Assembly (NCBI GenBank): GCA_027038965.1
Contig: JALWFG010000011.1
Location: 124,001 to 188,000 of the forward strand
DNA from: Candidatus Desulfofervidaceae bacterium
GTDB lineage: Bacteria; Desulfobacterota; Desulfofervidia; Desulfofervidales; Desulfofervidaceae
Length of the DNA: 64,000 nucleotides
Direction of reading: 5' to 3'
The notes below the pieces were generated by a model. The model was not told the origin of the DNA, searched no databases, and saw nothing but the letters and a program-made list of their open reading frames with translations. Shown here one piece after another: positions 16,006 through 25,635 of this stretch. The position numbers and the translations under genes were made by a program. Each line of letters begins with the position of its first letter. The first letter of the stretch is position 1.

Positions 16006-17754
16006 ATGGATACTGAATGGCAAATACTTCAGGCAGACGAAGGCTGTGTTAGGAATCTGTGTCGCAATTTAAAAATTCCCCTTCTTCTGGCCCAAGTGCT
16101 TTTCAATAGAGGCATTACCAGTTCAGAAGAGGCATACAGATTCCTTTATCCCCGCTTGGCCTATCTCCATAATCCCTTTACCTTTAAAGATATGGAAAAG
16201 GCCGTAAAAAGGGTTTACCAAGCCATTTTAAGGCAAGAGCAGGTGGTTATCTATGGGGATTATGACGTAGATGGTGTCACAGGAACGGCCATCTTATATC
16301 TTTTCTTATCCCCTTTATTATCTCGGATAGATTGTTATATCCCCCATCGGATAAGGGAAGGTTATGGGCTCAATCCAGAAGCCATAAAAAAGATAGCGGC
16401 CTTGGGAACGAGCCTTTTGATTACGACTGATTGTGGAAGCAGCGATGTTGAAGAAATAAAACTGGCCAGGTCTTTGGGCATGGATGTGATTGTCATTGAC
16501 CACCATGAAGTGCCCAAGGACATTCCTCCTGTTTATGCCTTAATAAATCCTAAGAGGCCTGATTGTGCCTTTCCCTTCAAGGACTTGGCCGGAGTAGGAG
16601 TAACCTTTAATTTTCTGATTGCCTTACGCCAATTTTTGACAAGGCACAATTTCTGGTCTCAAGACCAAGTTCCTAACCTCAAAGAGTACTTAGATTTGGT
16701 AGCTTTGGGGACAGTGGCCGATGTAGTGCCTTTAAGGGACGAAAATCGCATTTTTGTGAAATATGGGCTGGAGCTTCTTTCATCTGGCAACGAGATAGAT
16801 AGGCGTCCTGGGTTAAAAAGCCTAAAGAAAATTAGCGGCTTAAATGGACAAGTTTCTGTCCAGGATATTGCCTTTAGGCTTGGTCCTCGGATTAATGCGG
16901 CAGGGAGAATGTCCGTCCCTCAAATGGCATTAAGGCTATTGATTACCAAAGACTGCCAAGAGGCAGATTATCTGGCTCAAGAACTGAACGAATTGAACAA
17001 AAAAAGACAGCGGGTTGAAGAACAAATTTTACGAGAGGCAGAGCAAATATTTAAGCAGACTGGCAAAGGTGTCTTAGCAAGCAAAGACTGGCATCCTGGC
17101 GTCATTGGAATTGTAGCCAGCCGGTTAACAGAAACCTTTAAAAGACCCTTTTTACTTATAAGCTTAAATGAGGAATTGGGAAGGGGGTCTGGAAGGAGTA
17201 TAGAAGGTTGTGATTTGTACGCCATGCTTTCTGAGTGTCAAAATTACCTTTTAGGATACGGAGGCCACAAAATGGCCGCTGGTTTTACCATTTCCCCAGA
17301 AGATTTAGAGGCATTTGTGAACCAATTTGAGGAAGTCGTTAAAGAGGTGTTTATAGACAGGGCCCAAAAACAGGACAAATGTCGTCTTACGATTGATGCC
17401 GAAGTTAAATTGGCCGAACTGTCTTCTTGTTTTTGGACATATCTGTCTCTACTGCCTCCATATGGAGCTGGCAATCCTGAACCTGTATTTTGTGCCCAAA
17501 ACTTAAAGGTAAAGTTTTCCAATTTAATAGGTGGGAAACATCTTAAAATGGTGGTTACCCAGTCAAACACAGGTCGAACAAGTAACCTTGGCCCAGGTTG
17601 TCCCAGTTTTGAGGCCATTGGTTTCAATCTGGCCTCTTTTTACCCTCCGCCTAATTCCCTTCACCTGGCCTTCAGTCCTTATGAAGAGATTTGGCAAAAC
17701 AGGCGTTTTTGCAAGCTTCGTATCCAATCCTTAAAGCCTATTAAGCCCAATTAA
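16006..17754 (+). CDS. recJ: Single-stranded-DNA-specific exonuclease RecJ
   Basis: A 582-residue DHH-family 5'-3' exonuclease used in recombination and mismatch repair. Motif I is VIYGDYDVDGVTG near residue 82, the DHH motif is VIDHHEVP near 164, and motif IV lies in LDLVALGTVADVVPL near 228. The DHHA1 domain includes GRGSGRSIEG (~395) and GYGGHKMAAGFTI (~418), followed by an OB-fold tail. Length is typical. Predicted to be translated from a leaderless mRNA. A gene on its own promoter, possibly followed by rsmB. Confidence 0.95.
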   Translation: MDTEWQILQADEGCVRNLCRNLKIPLLLAQVLFNRGITSSEEAYRFLYPRLAYLHNPFTFKDMEKAVKRVYQAILRQEQVVIYGDYDVDGVTGTAILYLFLSPLLSRIDCYIPHRIREGYGLNPEAIKKIAALGTSLLITTDCGSSDVEEIKLARSLGMDVIVIDHHEVPKDIPPVYALINPKRPDCAFPFKDLAGVGVTFNFLIALRQFLTRHNFWSQDQVPNLKEYLDLVALGTVADVVPLRDENRIFVKYGLELLSSGNEIDRRPGLKSLKKISGLNGQVSVQDIAFRLGPRINAAGRMSVPQMALRLLITKDCQEADYLAQELNELNKKRQRVEEQILREAEQIFKQTGKGVLASKDWHPGVIGIVASRLTETFKRPFLLISLNEELGRGSGRSIEGCDLYAMLSECQNYLLGYGGHKMAAGFTISPEDLEAFVNQFEEVVKEVFIDRAQKQDKCRLTIDAEVKLAELSSCFWTYLSLLPPYGAGNPEPVFCAQNLKVKFSNLIGGKHLKMVVTQSNTGRTSNLGPGCPSFEAIGFNLASFYPPPNSLHLAFSPYEEIWQNRRFCKLRIQSLKPIKPN

Positions 17755-17775
17755 CCAACAGTAACATGGTAGGTT

Positions 17776-17804
17776 TTGACAAGCTTGAGCTAATTTGTTA
17801 GGTT
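17776..17804 (+). promoter_or_regulatory. Possible sigma70 promoter of rsmB
   Basis: TTGACA, 17 bases, TAGGTT. Perfect -35, weak -10, ending 11 bases before the ATG at 17816, so any 5' leader would be only a few bases. Confidence 0.45.
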
Positions 17805-17815
17805 TTGGTCTTGTT

Positions 17816-19159
17816 ATGAAGGCCCGTTCAATTGCATATCAACTTGTTAGCCAGTGGACAAACAATCAGGGTTACCCCGAGGCCTTGCTGCAAAGGGCCT
17901 TTTCTCACCATCCCAAGCTTTCAAGACAAGACAAGGCCTTGGTTACAGAGCTTTTTTATGGCACCATTCGGTGGCTCAATCAACTTGATTATATTATTGA
18001 TTTAATCTCTTCTGTTAAACCTGACAAAATTGAACTTAGAGTGAGAAATCTATTACGGATTGGCCTTTATCAAATCTTTCATACCCATATCCCAGACCCC
18101 ATTGCCGTATATGAGACCGTTGAGATAGCCAAAAAACACTTCCCTAAGTGGTTGGTAAGGTTTGTCAATGCCCTTTTACGGACGGCGGTCAGAGAAAAAC
18201 AAAATATTCGCTTTCCTGAAAGGGATTTGATGTGTTGTCTTGCCTTAAAATACGCCCACCCTTTATGGTTGATAAAACGCTGGGTGAGGGAATTTGGCTT
18301 AGAGGAGACTACGGCCATGTGCACTTTTAACAATCAGCCTCCTCTATTAACCCTTAGGACAAATACCTTAAAGGTTAAGCGCTCGGTCTTGAGGCAATGC
18401 TTAGAAGAGGCAGGAGTGGAGGTAGAAGAAGGCCTTGCTCCAGAGGCCCTGATTGTAAAACGGATGCCCTGTTCCCTTCACGAATTACCTGGGTTCAAAT
18501 CAGGGCACTTTTTGCCTCAAGCAGAAGTTTCTCAACTTATCTCTCATTTGTTGTCTCCCAAACCAGGTGAAGTGGTGCTTGATGCCTGTGCTGGAATAGG
18601 GGGTAAGACCACTCACCTCGCTCAACTAATGCGTAACAAGGGACAAATTTTTGCTATAGAGCCAAACTTAAAGAGGTTTAATCGTCTCAAAAGGTCCTTG
18701 AAAAAATTGGGCATAGATATTGTTTATCCCAAACATGGGGCAATTGAAAAAATCGTTACGGCCTTTCCTGAAAACTATTTTGATCGGATATTGATAGATG
18801 CCCCTTGTTCAGGGTTAGGGGTGCTTCGCCGGAATGTAGACCTAAAATGGCAAAGAAGAGAGGAAGATATCCTGGCCTTGGCCTCGCTTCAATATGCCTT
18901 GTTGGAAGCAGTGGCCCCTTATCTAAAAAGGGGTAAAAGCCTTCTTTATGTTACCTGTACCCTTACTCAAGAAGAAAATGAAGGGGTAATAAAAAGGTTT
19001 TTAGAAAAATTTCCTGATTTTCAAATAGAGTCCTTGGTTTCACTCTTTCCTGCTTATGCAAAGTTCTGCACTTCAGAGGGTTTTTTTAAGACCCTTCCCT
19101 TTAAACACCATGTGGAAGGCTTTTTTGCCGCCAGGCTTAAAAAAGGCCTTTTTAGTTGA
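17816..19159 (+). CDS. rsmB: 16S rRNA (cytosine-967-C5) methyltransferase RsmB
   Basis: A 447-residue SAM-dependent RNA m5C methyltransferase. The N-terminal NusB-like RNA-binding domain (~1-140) is followed by the Rossmann domain with VLDACAGIGGKTTHLAQL near residue 257. The catalytic Cys lies in IDAPCSGLGVLRRN near 335 and the second conserved Cys in YVTCTLTQEENEGV near 382. I chose the ATG at 17816; a TTG at 17795 would add seven residues of non-family sequence. No clear Shine-Dalgarno. Confidence 0.93.
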   Translation: MKARSIAYQLVSQWTNNQGYPEALLQRAFSHHPKLSRQDKALVTELFYGTIRWLNQLDYIIDLISSVKPDKIELRVRNLLRIGLYQIFHTHIPDPIAVYETVEIAKKHFPKWLVRFVNALLRTAVREKQNIRFPERDLMCCLALKYAHPLWLIKRWVREFGLEETTAMCTFNNQPPLLTLRTNTLKVKRSVLRQCLEEAGVEVEEGLAPEALIVKRMPCSLHELPGFKSGHFLPQAEVSQLISHLLSPKPGEVVLDACAGIGGKTTHLAQLMRNKGQIFAIEPNLKRFNRLKRSLKKLGIDIVYPKHGAIEKIVTAFPENYFDRILIDAPCSGLGVLRRNVDLKWQRREEDILALASLQYALLEAVAPYLKRGKSLLYVTCTLTQEENEGVIKRFLEKFPDFQIESLVSLFPAYAKFCTSEGFFKTLPFKHHVEGFFAARLKKGLFS

Positions 19160-19171
19160 GGGGAGTAGGGT

Positions 19172-19238
19172 TGGACATATTGTAGGTTCGTCAAAATTAT
19201 TCGTAACCACATAAATTTTTACTTGACTTTTTTCTGTT
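19172..19238 (+). repeat. 67-bp direct repeat, left copy
   Basis: This 67-bp stretch recurs at 30614-30680 in the same orientation with a single difference (C at 19227, T at 30669). Similarity stops abruptly at both ends. It contains an AT-rich segment ending in TTGACTTTTTT that could act as a -35 region. It has no reading frame and resembles the end of a lost insertion sequence or a small miniature element. The two copies bracket the urea block. Confidence 0.9.
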
Positions 19239-19358
19239 ATGTTAATCTTTCAATTAAACATTTTTCCACTTTTAAGAAGACTGATTAAGATTGAAGAAAA
19301 ATCAGGGAACGATTTGCGATTTGACTGGGTAGCCAAAAGTGTCCAGTAGGAAGTGTAA

Positions 19359-19652
19359 GTCTATAAAGTAATTGGTGGATGCGGATGTAATGGCATAAAG
19401 TATCTAGCCTCCCAGAATTTAAAGGATACCTATCTTATTCTGGCAGAAAGAGACCTGCCCCTTTATTCTCTTTTGGAAAACATACTGCGTCTGGCTAAAG
19501 CCGGAGCTACTATTTTACCAGCCATGCCTGGTTTTTACCACAAACCTGAGACGGTCCAAGATTTGGTAAATTTTGTTGTGGCGCGGGTGTTGGATCATTT
19601 AGGGTTAGAACATGATTTAGCAAAAAGGTGGGGAGAGGAAATTACAGTGTGA
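19359..19652 (+). pseudogene. Remnant of a UbiX/MqnM-type flavin prenyltransferase gene
   Basis: An open frame of 97 codons without a usable start codon. From codon ~22 it matches the C-terminal half of UbiX: AERDLPLYSLLENILRLAK, AGATILPAMPGFYHKP, then DLVNFVVARVLDHLGLEHDL and a terminal KRWGEE. The N-terminal FMN-binding half (GASG motif) is missing, and the first 20 codons (VIGGCGCNGIKYLA) align only loosely with the PCSM region. The stop overlaps the end of urtE on the other strand by 11 bases. It is a truncated gene left at the edge of the urea block. Confidence 0.75.
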
Positions 19653-20331
19653 GGAAATCTCTAAGCGCTTTTTCATCCGCTTTTTCTCTGGTGGTTTCGT
19701 AAATAAGTTTTCCCTTTTCAATGATGTAAAAGCGGTCAGATGTTTCCAAAGCAAAGTTTAGAAACTGCTCTGTGAGCAAAATAGATATTCCTTTTTCTTT
19801 TTTAAGAATATTTAAAACTTTTGCTATTTCTTCAATGATAGATGGTTGAATACCTTCAGTGGGCTCGTCCAGAAGAATGATCTTAGGATTTGAAACCAGA
19901 GCCCTAGCTATTGCTAATTGTTGCTGTTGCCCACCACTGAGGTTGCCACCTTTGCGGTTTAACATATCTTTTAATACCGGGAATAAGTCGAATATAAAGT
20001 CAGGAATAGTTTTCTCAGAAACTGTTTCTAATCCTACTTCAATATTTTCCTGTACTGTGAGATAGGGAAAGATTTCCCTTCCTTGCGGCACATAGGCTAT
20101 GCCCTTGTTTATTTTTTCAAAGGGTTCAAGAAAAGTGATGTCTTCGCCATTTAAAGTAATTTTACCTTCTTTTGGCCTAAGAAGTCCCATGATAGCCTTA
20201 ATAAGAGTGGTTTTACCCATTCCGTTACGGCCGAGGATACAAATCGTTTCGGCCTTTCCTACCTCAAAAGAAACACCTTTTATTATATGGCTTTCTCCAT
20301 AATAGACGTGTAAATCATTAATTTGCAGCAA
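19642..20331 (-). CDS. urtE: Urea ABC transporter ATP-binding protein UrtE
   Basis: A 229-residue LivF-type ATPase. Walker A is GRNGMGKTTL near residue 34, the signature LSGGQQQQLAIARAL near 131 and Walker B IILLDEPTEG near 152. The start is a TTG at 20331 with an AGGAGGT site 7 bases upstream; it overlaps the urtD end by 14 bases. Assignment to urea rather than branched-chain amino acids rests on the UrtA neighbour and the urease genes. Last gene of the urt operon; no terminator is visible before the convergent ubiX remnant. Confidence 0.9.
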   Translation of the reverse strand: MLQINDLHVYYGESHIIKGVSFEVGKAETICILGRNGMGKTTLIKAIMGLLRPKEGKITLNGEDITFLEPFEKINKGIAYVPQGREIFPYLTVQENIEVGLETVSEKTIPDFIFDLFPVLKDMLNRKGGNLSGGQQQQLAIARALVSNPKIILLDEPTEGIQPSIIEEIAKVLNILKKEKGISILLTEQFLNFALETSDRFYIIEKGKLIYETTREKADEKALRDFLTL

Positions 20332-21085
20332 CTTTGTAACCTCCTAAATAAACTTCTTGCACTTTGGGATCGTTATGAACCCTTTGAACACTACCTTCAC
20401 ATAACACCTTCCCTTGGTGCAAAACAGTAACACGCTGGGCAATATTTTTAACAAATTCCATATCATGTTCAATAACGACAAGCGAACGACCTGGAGCAAT
20501 TTTTTTTAATAAACCAACAGTTTTTTCCCTTTCTTTTGCACTCATGCCAGCCACAGGTTCGTCTAATAGAATCAATTTAGGGTCCTGGATTAAAATCATA
20601 CCAATTTCTAACCATTGTTTTTCCCCGTGTGAAAGTAAACCGGCTTTAAAATGCATTTTGTCAATTAAGCCTATAGATTCAAGCACCTTTTCTATCTTTT
20701 CTTTGTCTTGGGCTGATAATCTAGAGAAAACTGCATTAAAAACCGTTTTCCTTTTAGGATAAGAAATAGCTAGATTTTCAAATACCGTTAGGTCTTCATA
20801 GACCGAAGGAGTTTGGAACTTTCGTCCAATACCAAGGCGAGCAATCTCGTGCTCTTTCATTTTGGTTAAATCTATTTTTTCATAAAATAATACTTTGCCT
20901 TTTTCTGGTTTAGTTTTACCACAGATAACATCAAGTAAGGTAGATTTTCCGGCGCCGTTAGGTCCAATCACAACCCGCAGTTCATTTTCTTCTACATAAA
21001 AGCTTAAGTCGTCTAGAGCTTTAAAACCATCAAAACTAACAGTTAAACCTTCAATATAAAGAATGTGTTTAACCTGTTCAGACAT
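20318..21085 (-). CDS. urtD: Urea ABC transporter ATP-binding protein UrtD
   Basis: A 255-residue LivG-type ATPase. It has Walker A GPNGAGKSTLLD near residue 41, the LivG-specific GRKFQTPSVYEDLTVFENL segment after the Q loop, the unusual signature LLSHGEKQWLEIGM (HGEKQ, typical of UrtD rather than LivG LSYGQQR) and Walker B LILLDEPVAGM. It overlaps urtC by 8 bases and has a GGGAG site. Energises the urea importer with UrtE. Confidence 0.92.
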   Translation of the reverse strand: MSEQVKHILYIEGLTVSFDGFKALDDLSFYVEENELRVVIGPNGAGKSTLLDVICGKTKPEKGKVLFYEKIDLTKMKEHEIARLGIGRKFQTPSVYEDLTVFENLAISYPKRKTVFNAVFSRLSAQDKEKIEKVLESIGLIDKMHFKAGLLSHGEKQWLEIGMILIQDPKLILLDEPVAGMSAKEREKTVGLLKKIAPGRSLVVIEHDMEFVKNIAQRVTVLHQGKVLCEGSVQRVHNDPKVQEVYLGGYKVAAN

Positions 21086-22154
21086 GTTTCACTCCCATAG
21101 ATAGCTTTTGCCGTTTTAATAAATTTGATGAAAAGGGTTTTGTAAATAAACTTGCCAACCCTTCCGGTAAAAAGCGCACAACAATAATGAAGAGTAAACC
21201 TAAGAAATAAAGCCAAATTTCAGGAAAATTTTCACTAAGAAGACTTTTGGCTGTATTTACAAGCAAGGCCCCTATGACAGCTCCAATCAGTGAAGTTCGT
21301 CCTCCTATAGCTGTCCAAATAACCATTTCAATAGAAGGAACAACGCCAAAAATAGATGGAGAAATTAAACCTTCTTGCAGGACGAATAATGCACCGGCAA
21401 TACCCGCATAAACCGCTGAAATGCCAAATATTATTGTCTTAAAGTTATCGGGGTTGTAACCAGAAAAACGCACCCGGTTTTCTCTATCCCTAATGGCAAT
21501 TAAGATTTTGCCAAATTGACGATTAACCAACCATTGGCCTAAAAGAAGAAGGACGAAGAGGAAAAGAACAGTAAGATAATAGATAACATGCTGCGATGTT
21601 CTACTAAAGAGTCTGTAACCAAATATGGTGGAAAAGTCTGTTATGCCGTTTGTGCCTCCTGTATATCCTTGCTGTCCAATAAATAGAATGAAGAAAACTA
21701 GGGTTAAAGCCTGAGAAATAAGTGAGAAATAAACACCAGAAATCCTCCTTTTGAAGGTAACAAATCCTATCAAAAGGGCAAGGCATAATGGTAAGATAAT
21801 GACCATGGAGAAGGCAAATAAAGGATTTTTAAACGGCTTCCAGAACCAGGGTAAGGCTGTGAGGCCATTCCAAAACATAAAATCAGGTAAATCAGCGCCT
21901 GAGGCTTCCAGTTTTAGATACATTGCCATGGCGTAGGCACCAAGGCCAAAGAATATGCCCTGCCCCAGACTTAAAATGCCTGTATATCCCCAAGAAAGTG
22001 AAATACCCATGGCCACGATAGAGAAGGCCAAAAATTTGCCTACCAGGTTCAAACGAAAGTCAGAAAGAATAAATGGAAACACTACCAAACTGCCAAAGAA
22101 AAGTAGATAAAAACTCAAATTTAGCCATTTTTTATTAAACTGAAATTTTCTCAT
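21078..22154 (-). CDS. urtC: Urea ABC transporter permease UrtC
   Basis: A 358-residue LivM-type inner-membrane permease with about ten predicted membrane segments. The family motif GYTGILSLGQGIFFGLGAYA lies near residue 56, and the EAA-like cytoplasmic loop is around AIRDRENRVRFSGYNPDNFK near 221. It starts two bases from the urtB stop. Together with UrtB it forms the membrane channel. Confidence 0.93.
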   Translation of the reverse strand: MRKFQFNKKWLNLSFYLLFFGSLVVFPFILSDFRLNLVGKFLAFSIVAMGISLSWGYTGILSLGQGIFFGLGAYAMAMYLKLEASGADLPDFMFWNGLTALPWFWKPFKNPLFAFSMVIILPLCLALLIGFVTFKRRISGVYFSLISQALTLVFFILFIGQQGYTGGTNGITDFSTIFGYRLFSRTSQHVIYYLTVLFLFVLLLLGQWLVNRQFGKILIAIRDRENRVRFSGYNPDNFKTIIFGISAVYAGIAGALFVLQEGLISPSIFGVVPSIEMVIWTAIGGRTSLIGAVIGALLVNTAKSLLSENFPEIWLYFLGLLFIIVVRFLPEGLASLFTKPFSSNLLKRQKLSMGVKHV

Positions 22155-22155
22155 C

Positions 22156-23058
22156 TTAAGCCCTCACCCGCATGGAAAAGAGACCTTTAGGTCTTATCTG
22201 TAATAAAATAATAATGCCAACCAAGGTTATTACCTTTGCCATACTAGAACTGGAGAAAAACTCAGCCACAGACTGAATTTCACCAATTGTAAATGCACTT
22301 AAAATAGTGCCAAGTAAACTTTTTATACCTCCCAAAATTACTACCATAAAGGAATCAACAATATAATTCTGTCCAGTAGAAGGTCCGACAGAACCAATCA
22401 TGGTCAAAGCACTCCCAGCTATACCAGCCAAACCAGACCCTAATGCGAAAGCAACCGAATCTACTTTGCGTGTGTTTATACCTAAAGCTGAGCTCATATT
22501 CCTGTTTTGGGTGACAGCCCTTATCCTTAATCCCCATCTGGTTTTAAAGAGGAATAAAGTTATACCTCCAACGCATAATATAGCTAACAAGAGAATAAAT
22601 ATTCGGTTGTAAGGGAGGTTAAAATCTTGTGAAATTGCAAACGAACCAATTAACCACTTAGGCATGTCCACGTTGACATTGTTAGCACCAAAGATATTCC
22701 GAAAAGATTGCTGTAAAATCAAGCTCAAGCCCCATGTGGCCAGTAATGTGTCCAATGGCCGTTTGTATAAATGTTGAATGAGTGTTTTTTCGGTTAAAAA
22801 ACCAATAAATGCTGTTAAGAAAAAGGATGAAATTAAAGCAACAAAGATATACATACTGAAAGCACCATTCACATACTTGCTGAAAAATATTTCTATAACA
22901 TAGGTTGTATAAGCACCTATCATCATAAATTCACCATGGGCCAGATTTATCACACCCATTAAGCCAAAGATGATGGCCAAACCAAGGGCCATGAGTAACA
23001 AAATGGAAAATAAGCTCAGGCCGTTAAAAACTTGGGTTAATAGGACTCCTGTATCCAT
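22156..23058 (-). CDS. urtB: Urea ABC transporter permease UrtB
   Basis: A 300-residue LivH-type permease. The motif GLMGVINLAHGEFMMIGAYTTY lies near residue 32, and the EAA-like loop RAVTQNRNMSSALGINTRKVDS near 180. I chose the ATG at 23058 because AGGAG ends five bases before it; the GTG two codons upstream overlaps that site. Eight or so membrane helices. A hairpin separates it from the porin gene upstream. Confidence 0.92.
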   Translation of the reverse strand: MDTGVLLTQVFNGLSLFSILLLMALGLAIIFGLMGVINLAHGEFMMIGAYTTYVIEIFFSKYVNGAFSMYIFVALISSFFLTAFIGFLTEKTLIQHLYKRPLDTLLATWGLSLILQQSFRNIFGANNVNVDMPKWLIGSFAISQDFNLPYNRIFILLLAILCVGGITLFLFKTRWGLRIRAVTQNRNMSSALGINTRKVDSVAFALGSGLAGIAGSALTMIGSVGPSTGQNYIVDSFMVVILGGIKSLLGTILSAFTIGEIQSVAEFFSSSSMAKVITLVGIIILLQIRPKGLFSMRVRA

Positions 23059-23085
23059 CTTCACTCCTCGTTTTTGATTTGAATA

Positions 23086-23110
23086 GGGAGAGGGATTTAC
23101 TCCCCCTCCC
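23086..23110 (-). promoter_or_regulatory. Intra-operon hairpin between porin and urtB
   Basis: A 9-bp stem with one mismatch (GGGAGGGGG / CCCTCTCCC on the minus strand) and a 7-base loop sits between the porin stop and the urtB start. It is not followed by a T run, so it more likely protects the upstream urtA-porin message or slows read-through than fully terminates. Confidence 0.5.
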
Positions 23111-23121
23111 GATGAAAAACA

Positions 23122-24126
23122 CTAGAATTTGATACCCATTTCCAAAACTAATCTTGTCTGGGTGTTTTTGGTAGCATTTTCATAGAGCTTATCATCCAGA
23201 TAGACAAACGATCCCTCTCCTCTGACGTAGAAATATTTGTTAAAGGAATATTTTGGCGTAAGGGTGAAGGTGTAAGCCTCATTGTTAGCACCGATGTTAT
23301 AAGCGTCATTTTTACTGTTATCAATGTATTCAACCCTGCCTGCAAGGCTAAAGGCCGGGTTGAATGTATAGGTGCCCATGAGGATATAGCCTACAGAATT
23401 GTGGCTATCCTTTCTAAGGATATCCACGGCTGCAGATAAGGCCAACTTATCCAGGCTGTAATTAAGCATGAAATCATAAATCTGAAGATAATTTGCATCC
23501 TTTTTATCTGGTAAAAGGGTGTTGAAACTTACAGACAGGTTTTCAATTGGAGAGATTCCAAGGCTACCTTCAAAGGCGTAGTGGCCATCATTTGAGCCCA
23601 TGTCATGAATACCTGTAAGCCAGCTTATTGGCCCGATATTGCCCGACATCCTTGCGCCAGTATAAAAGGTGAGAAGCTCACCCCACCACACCAGACCTTT
23701 TTCAATAAATGGGTCTGCATAGTTCAATCCACATTCTGGCCCGATGATAGAACCGTATTTGCCCGCTTTAAACTTTACATAGGGCGTTTGGTACTCTACA
23801 TAGCCCTGTAAAAGTTCAAATGAATTGGGTTTGTTATCTTTTGTTTCATCTATACCAATGGGAGAAGGCCACCATTTTCCGTATTGGACAAAAAAGCCAA
23901 AAGGACTCTCTTCCGTAGCATCCTTATGCAACCATAACAGAGCTGTGCTTACATTAATTTGGGACAGATTTTTGTTGTAATCGCTTCTGTCGAAAGTATA
24001 AAACCCCATTGCACTTACAGATCCGTTTAATTGAACACCATCTAAAGCCAAGTCTAACGAAGCAGAAAAGGCATTTAGAGCCATGAAGATTATCAATATA
24101 TTAGCTAAAACAAATTTCCTCATCAT
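23122..24126 (-). CDS. Outer-membrane porin inside the urea operon (BBP2/OmpL-like)
   Basis: A 334-residue outer-membrane barrel protein with a short signal peptide (cleavage near residue 22, NAFSAS), amphipathic Tyr/Gly/Asn-rich strands and a C-terminal Phe (LVLEMGIKF). The end resembles the porin at 8476-9576. It lies between urtA and urtB with a GGAGGG site 30 bases after urtA, so it is co-expressed with the importer. Known parallel: FmdC of Methylophilus, a porin for urea and short amides made under nitrogen limitation. The role as a urea porin here is inference from position. Confidence 0.78.
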   Translation of the reverse strand: MMRKFVLANILIIFMALNAFSASLDLALDGVQLNGSVSAMGFYTFDRSDYNKNLSQINVSTALLWLHKDATEESPFGFFVQYGKWWPSPIGIDETKDNKPNSFELLQGYVEYQTPYVKFKAGKYGSIIGPECGLNYADPFIEKGLVWWGELLTFYTGARMSGNIGPISWLTGIHDMGSNDGHYAFEGSLGISPIENLSVSFNTLLPDKKDANYLQIYDFMLNYSLDKLALSAAVDILRKDSHNSVGYILMGTYTFNPAFSLAGRVEYIDNSKNDAYNIGANNEAYTFTLTPKYSFNKYFYVRGEGSFVYLDDKLYENATKNTQTRLVLEMGIKF

Positions 24127-24156
24127 TTCCCTCCTTTTTCATTTTTTCTCTATTTT

Positions 24157-25428
24157 TTATTTCCTTTTGCCTATACCGGTTTTGGGATACCTAAGCCAGT
24201 TGCAAACCTTATTTGAAACAATGGCAGGAAATGGATCTGGCTTTACAGGTTTTTTAGCATCCCAAATGATGTCAAATTGACCGTCTGTTCTAATCTTGCC
24301 TATACGAGGTGTCTTCCATAAGTGTTGGTTTTCTGGATCAATTTTGACATGTCCTTCTGGGGCATCCATTTCAACGCCACGTGCTGCTTCACGCACTGCA
24401 TCAACATCTGTTGTCTTTGCTTTTTCTACTGCTTTTGCCCAGAGGTATACCTGTATATAGCCTGCCTCAATTGGGTCATCCGTAACGCGGTGCTCACCAT
24501 ACTTTTTCTTAAAATTCTCCACAAACTTCTTGTTGATGGGATTGTCTAAGGATTGGAAGTAGTTCCAGGCACAGAGATGACCCTCAACCAGTTCACCACC
24601 AATACCTCTTAGTTCGTCTTCAGCTATACTGACGGACATTACAGGGATGTCATCGGCAGTAATGCCAGCATTCTTTAATTGTTTAAAAAAGGCCACATTA
24701 CTATCACCATTAATGGTATTAAAAATAACATCTGGTTTTTTCGCCTTAATTTTGTTAATGATGGTACTAAATTCCATGTGACCTAAAGGTACATACTCTT
24801 CTGCTACCATGATTCCACCTTCGTGTTTCAACTGTGCTTTGATAATCAAGTTTGCCGTGCGGGGAAAAACATAATCAGAACCAAGGAGATAAAACTTTTT
24901 GCCAACATTTTTCAACAACCAGGACACAGCTGGCATAATTTGCTGGTTGGGAGCAGCACCTGTGTAAAACACATTGCGGGAGCATTCCATTCCTTCGTAT
25001 TGAACTGGATACCACAAAAGACCATTGTATCTTTCAAACACGGGTAAAACAGCCTTCCGGCTAGCAGAAGTCCAACAACCAAATACAGTAGCTACCTTGT
25101 CTTTAAGTAACAATTTTTTGGCTTTTTCCGCAAAAGTAGGCCAATCAGAAGCACCATCTTCTATCACTGGCACTATCTTTTTGCCCAAAACCCCTCCGTT
25201 CCGGTTCAATTCCTCAATTGCCATCAATTCTGCATTTGCTACCGAGACCTCACTGATGGCCATTGTCCCACTGAAAGAATGCAGAACTCCAACCTTAATC
25301 ACATCTTCTTTTGCCCAGACCTCTTTCGTCCAATTTCCCCCAGATAAAAGACTTAAACCCATCGCTCCTACACCTGTACCAATTGTTCTTTTTAAAAAAT
25401 CCCTTCTACTTAAACCTTTACTACCCAT
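24157..25428 (-). CDS. urtA: Urea ABC transporter substrate-binding protein UrtA
   Basis: A 423-residue periplasmic binding protein. A twin-arginine export signal [18 protein letters not shown] opens the protein, with cleavage near residue 40. The mature part carries the UrtA signature segments [44 protein letters not shown] and YTGAAPNQQ, which separate UrtA from LivK and AmiC. Start at 25428 is supported by a GGAGGG site; an ATG 21 codons upstream lies beyond the sigma54 promoter and is rejected. Twin-arginine export suggests folding before export. Confidence 0.95.
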   Translation of the reverse strand: MGSKGLSRRDFLKRTIGTGVGAMGLSLLSGGNWTKEVWAKEDVIKVGVLHSFSGTMAISEVSVANAELMAIEELNRNGGVLGKKIVPVIEDGASDWPTFAEKAKKLLLKDKVATVFGCWTSASRKAVLPVFERYNGLLWYPVQYEGMECSRNVFYTGAAPNQQIMPAVSWLLKNVGKKFYLLGSDYVFPRTANLIIKAQLKHEGGIMVAEEYVPLGHMEFSTIINKIKAKKPDVIFNTINGDSNVAFFKQLKNAGITADDIPVMSVSIAEDELRGIGGELVEGHLCAWNYFQSLDNPINKKFVENFKKKYGEHRVTDDPIEAGYIQVYLWAKAVEKAKTTDVDAVREAARGVEMDAPEGHVKIDPENQHLWKTPRIGKIRTDGQFDIIWDAKKPVKPDPFPAIVSNKVCNWLRYPKTGIGKRK

Positions 25429-25466
25429 TATACAACCCTCCTTAATTGGATTTGTCTTTTGTAGAG

Positions 25467-25482
25467 AGCAAGAGGTGTGCCA
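25467..25482 (-). promoter_or_regulatory. Sigma54 promoter of urtA operon
   Basis: On the minus strand TGGCACACCTCTTGCT: GG and GC are exactly 10 bases apart and 12 of the conserved positions of the -24/-12 consensus fit. It lies 38 bases before the urtA ATG, giving an expected transcription start near 25457. Confidence 0.88.
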
Positions 25483-25561
25483 AAAGAACAATTTGCTTTA
25501 AGACAGAAAAAGGATGATAAATTTTATGGTAAAAGTAAAAGCTACCCTTTATCTAAGAACA

Positions 25562-25591
25562 ACAAAAGTGTTAATTACAAAAGTGTTAATT
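25562..25591 (-). promoter_or_regulatory. Tandem activator-binding sites upstream of urtA
   Basis: Two perfect, directly abutting 15-bp copies of ACAAAAGTGTTAATT (25562-25576 and 25577-25591). Each contains the dyad (A)ACA-AAAG-TGT(T). They sit about 110 and 125 bases upstream of the predicted sigma54 start, the usual place for enhancer sites. The same dyad lies upstream of ureA. Confidence 0.75.
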
Positions 25592-25635
25592 TTTAACAAA
25601 AATAGAATTTTTTCACGAAGGAGGTAAATTGGGAT

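Noticed and set aside
19180-19215. A GGTTCG-containing segment resembling a tRNA T-arm
   Set aside because: No acceptor stem or anticodon arm can be folded around it, and the same sequence recurs at 30620-30656 as part of the repeat.
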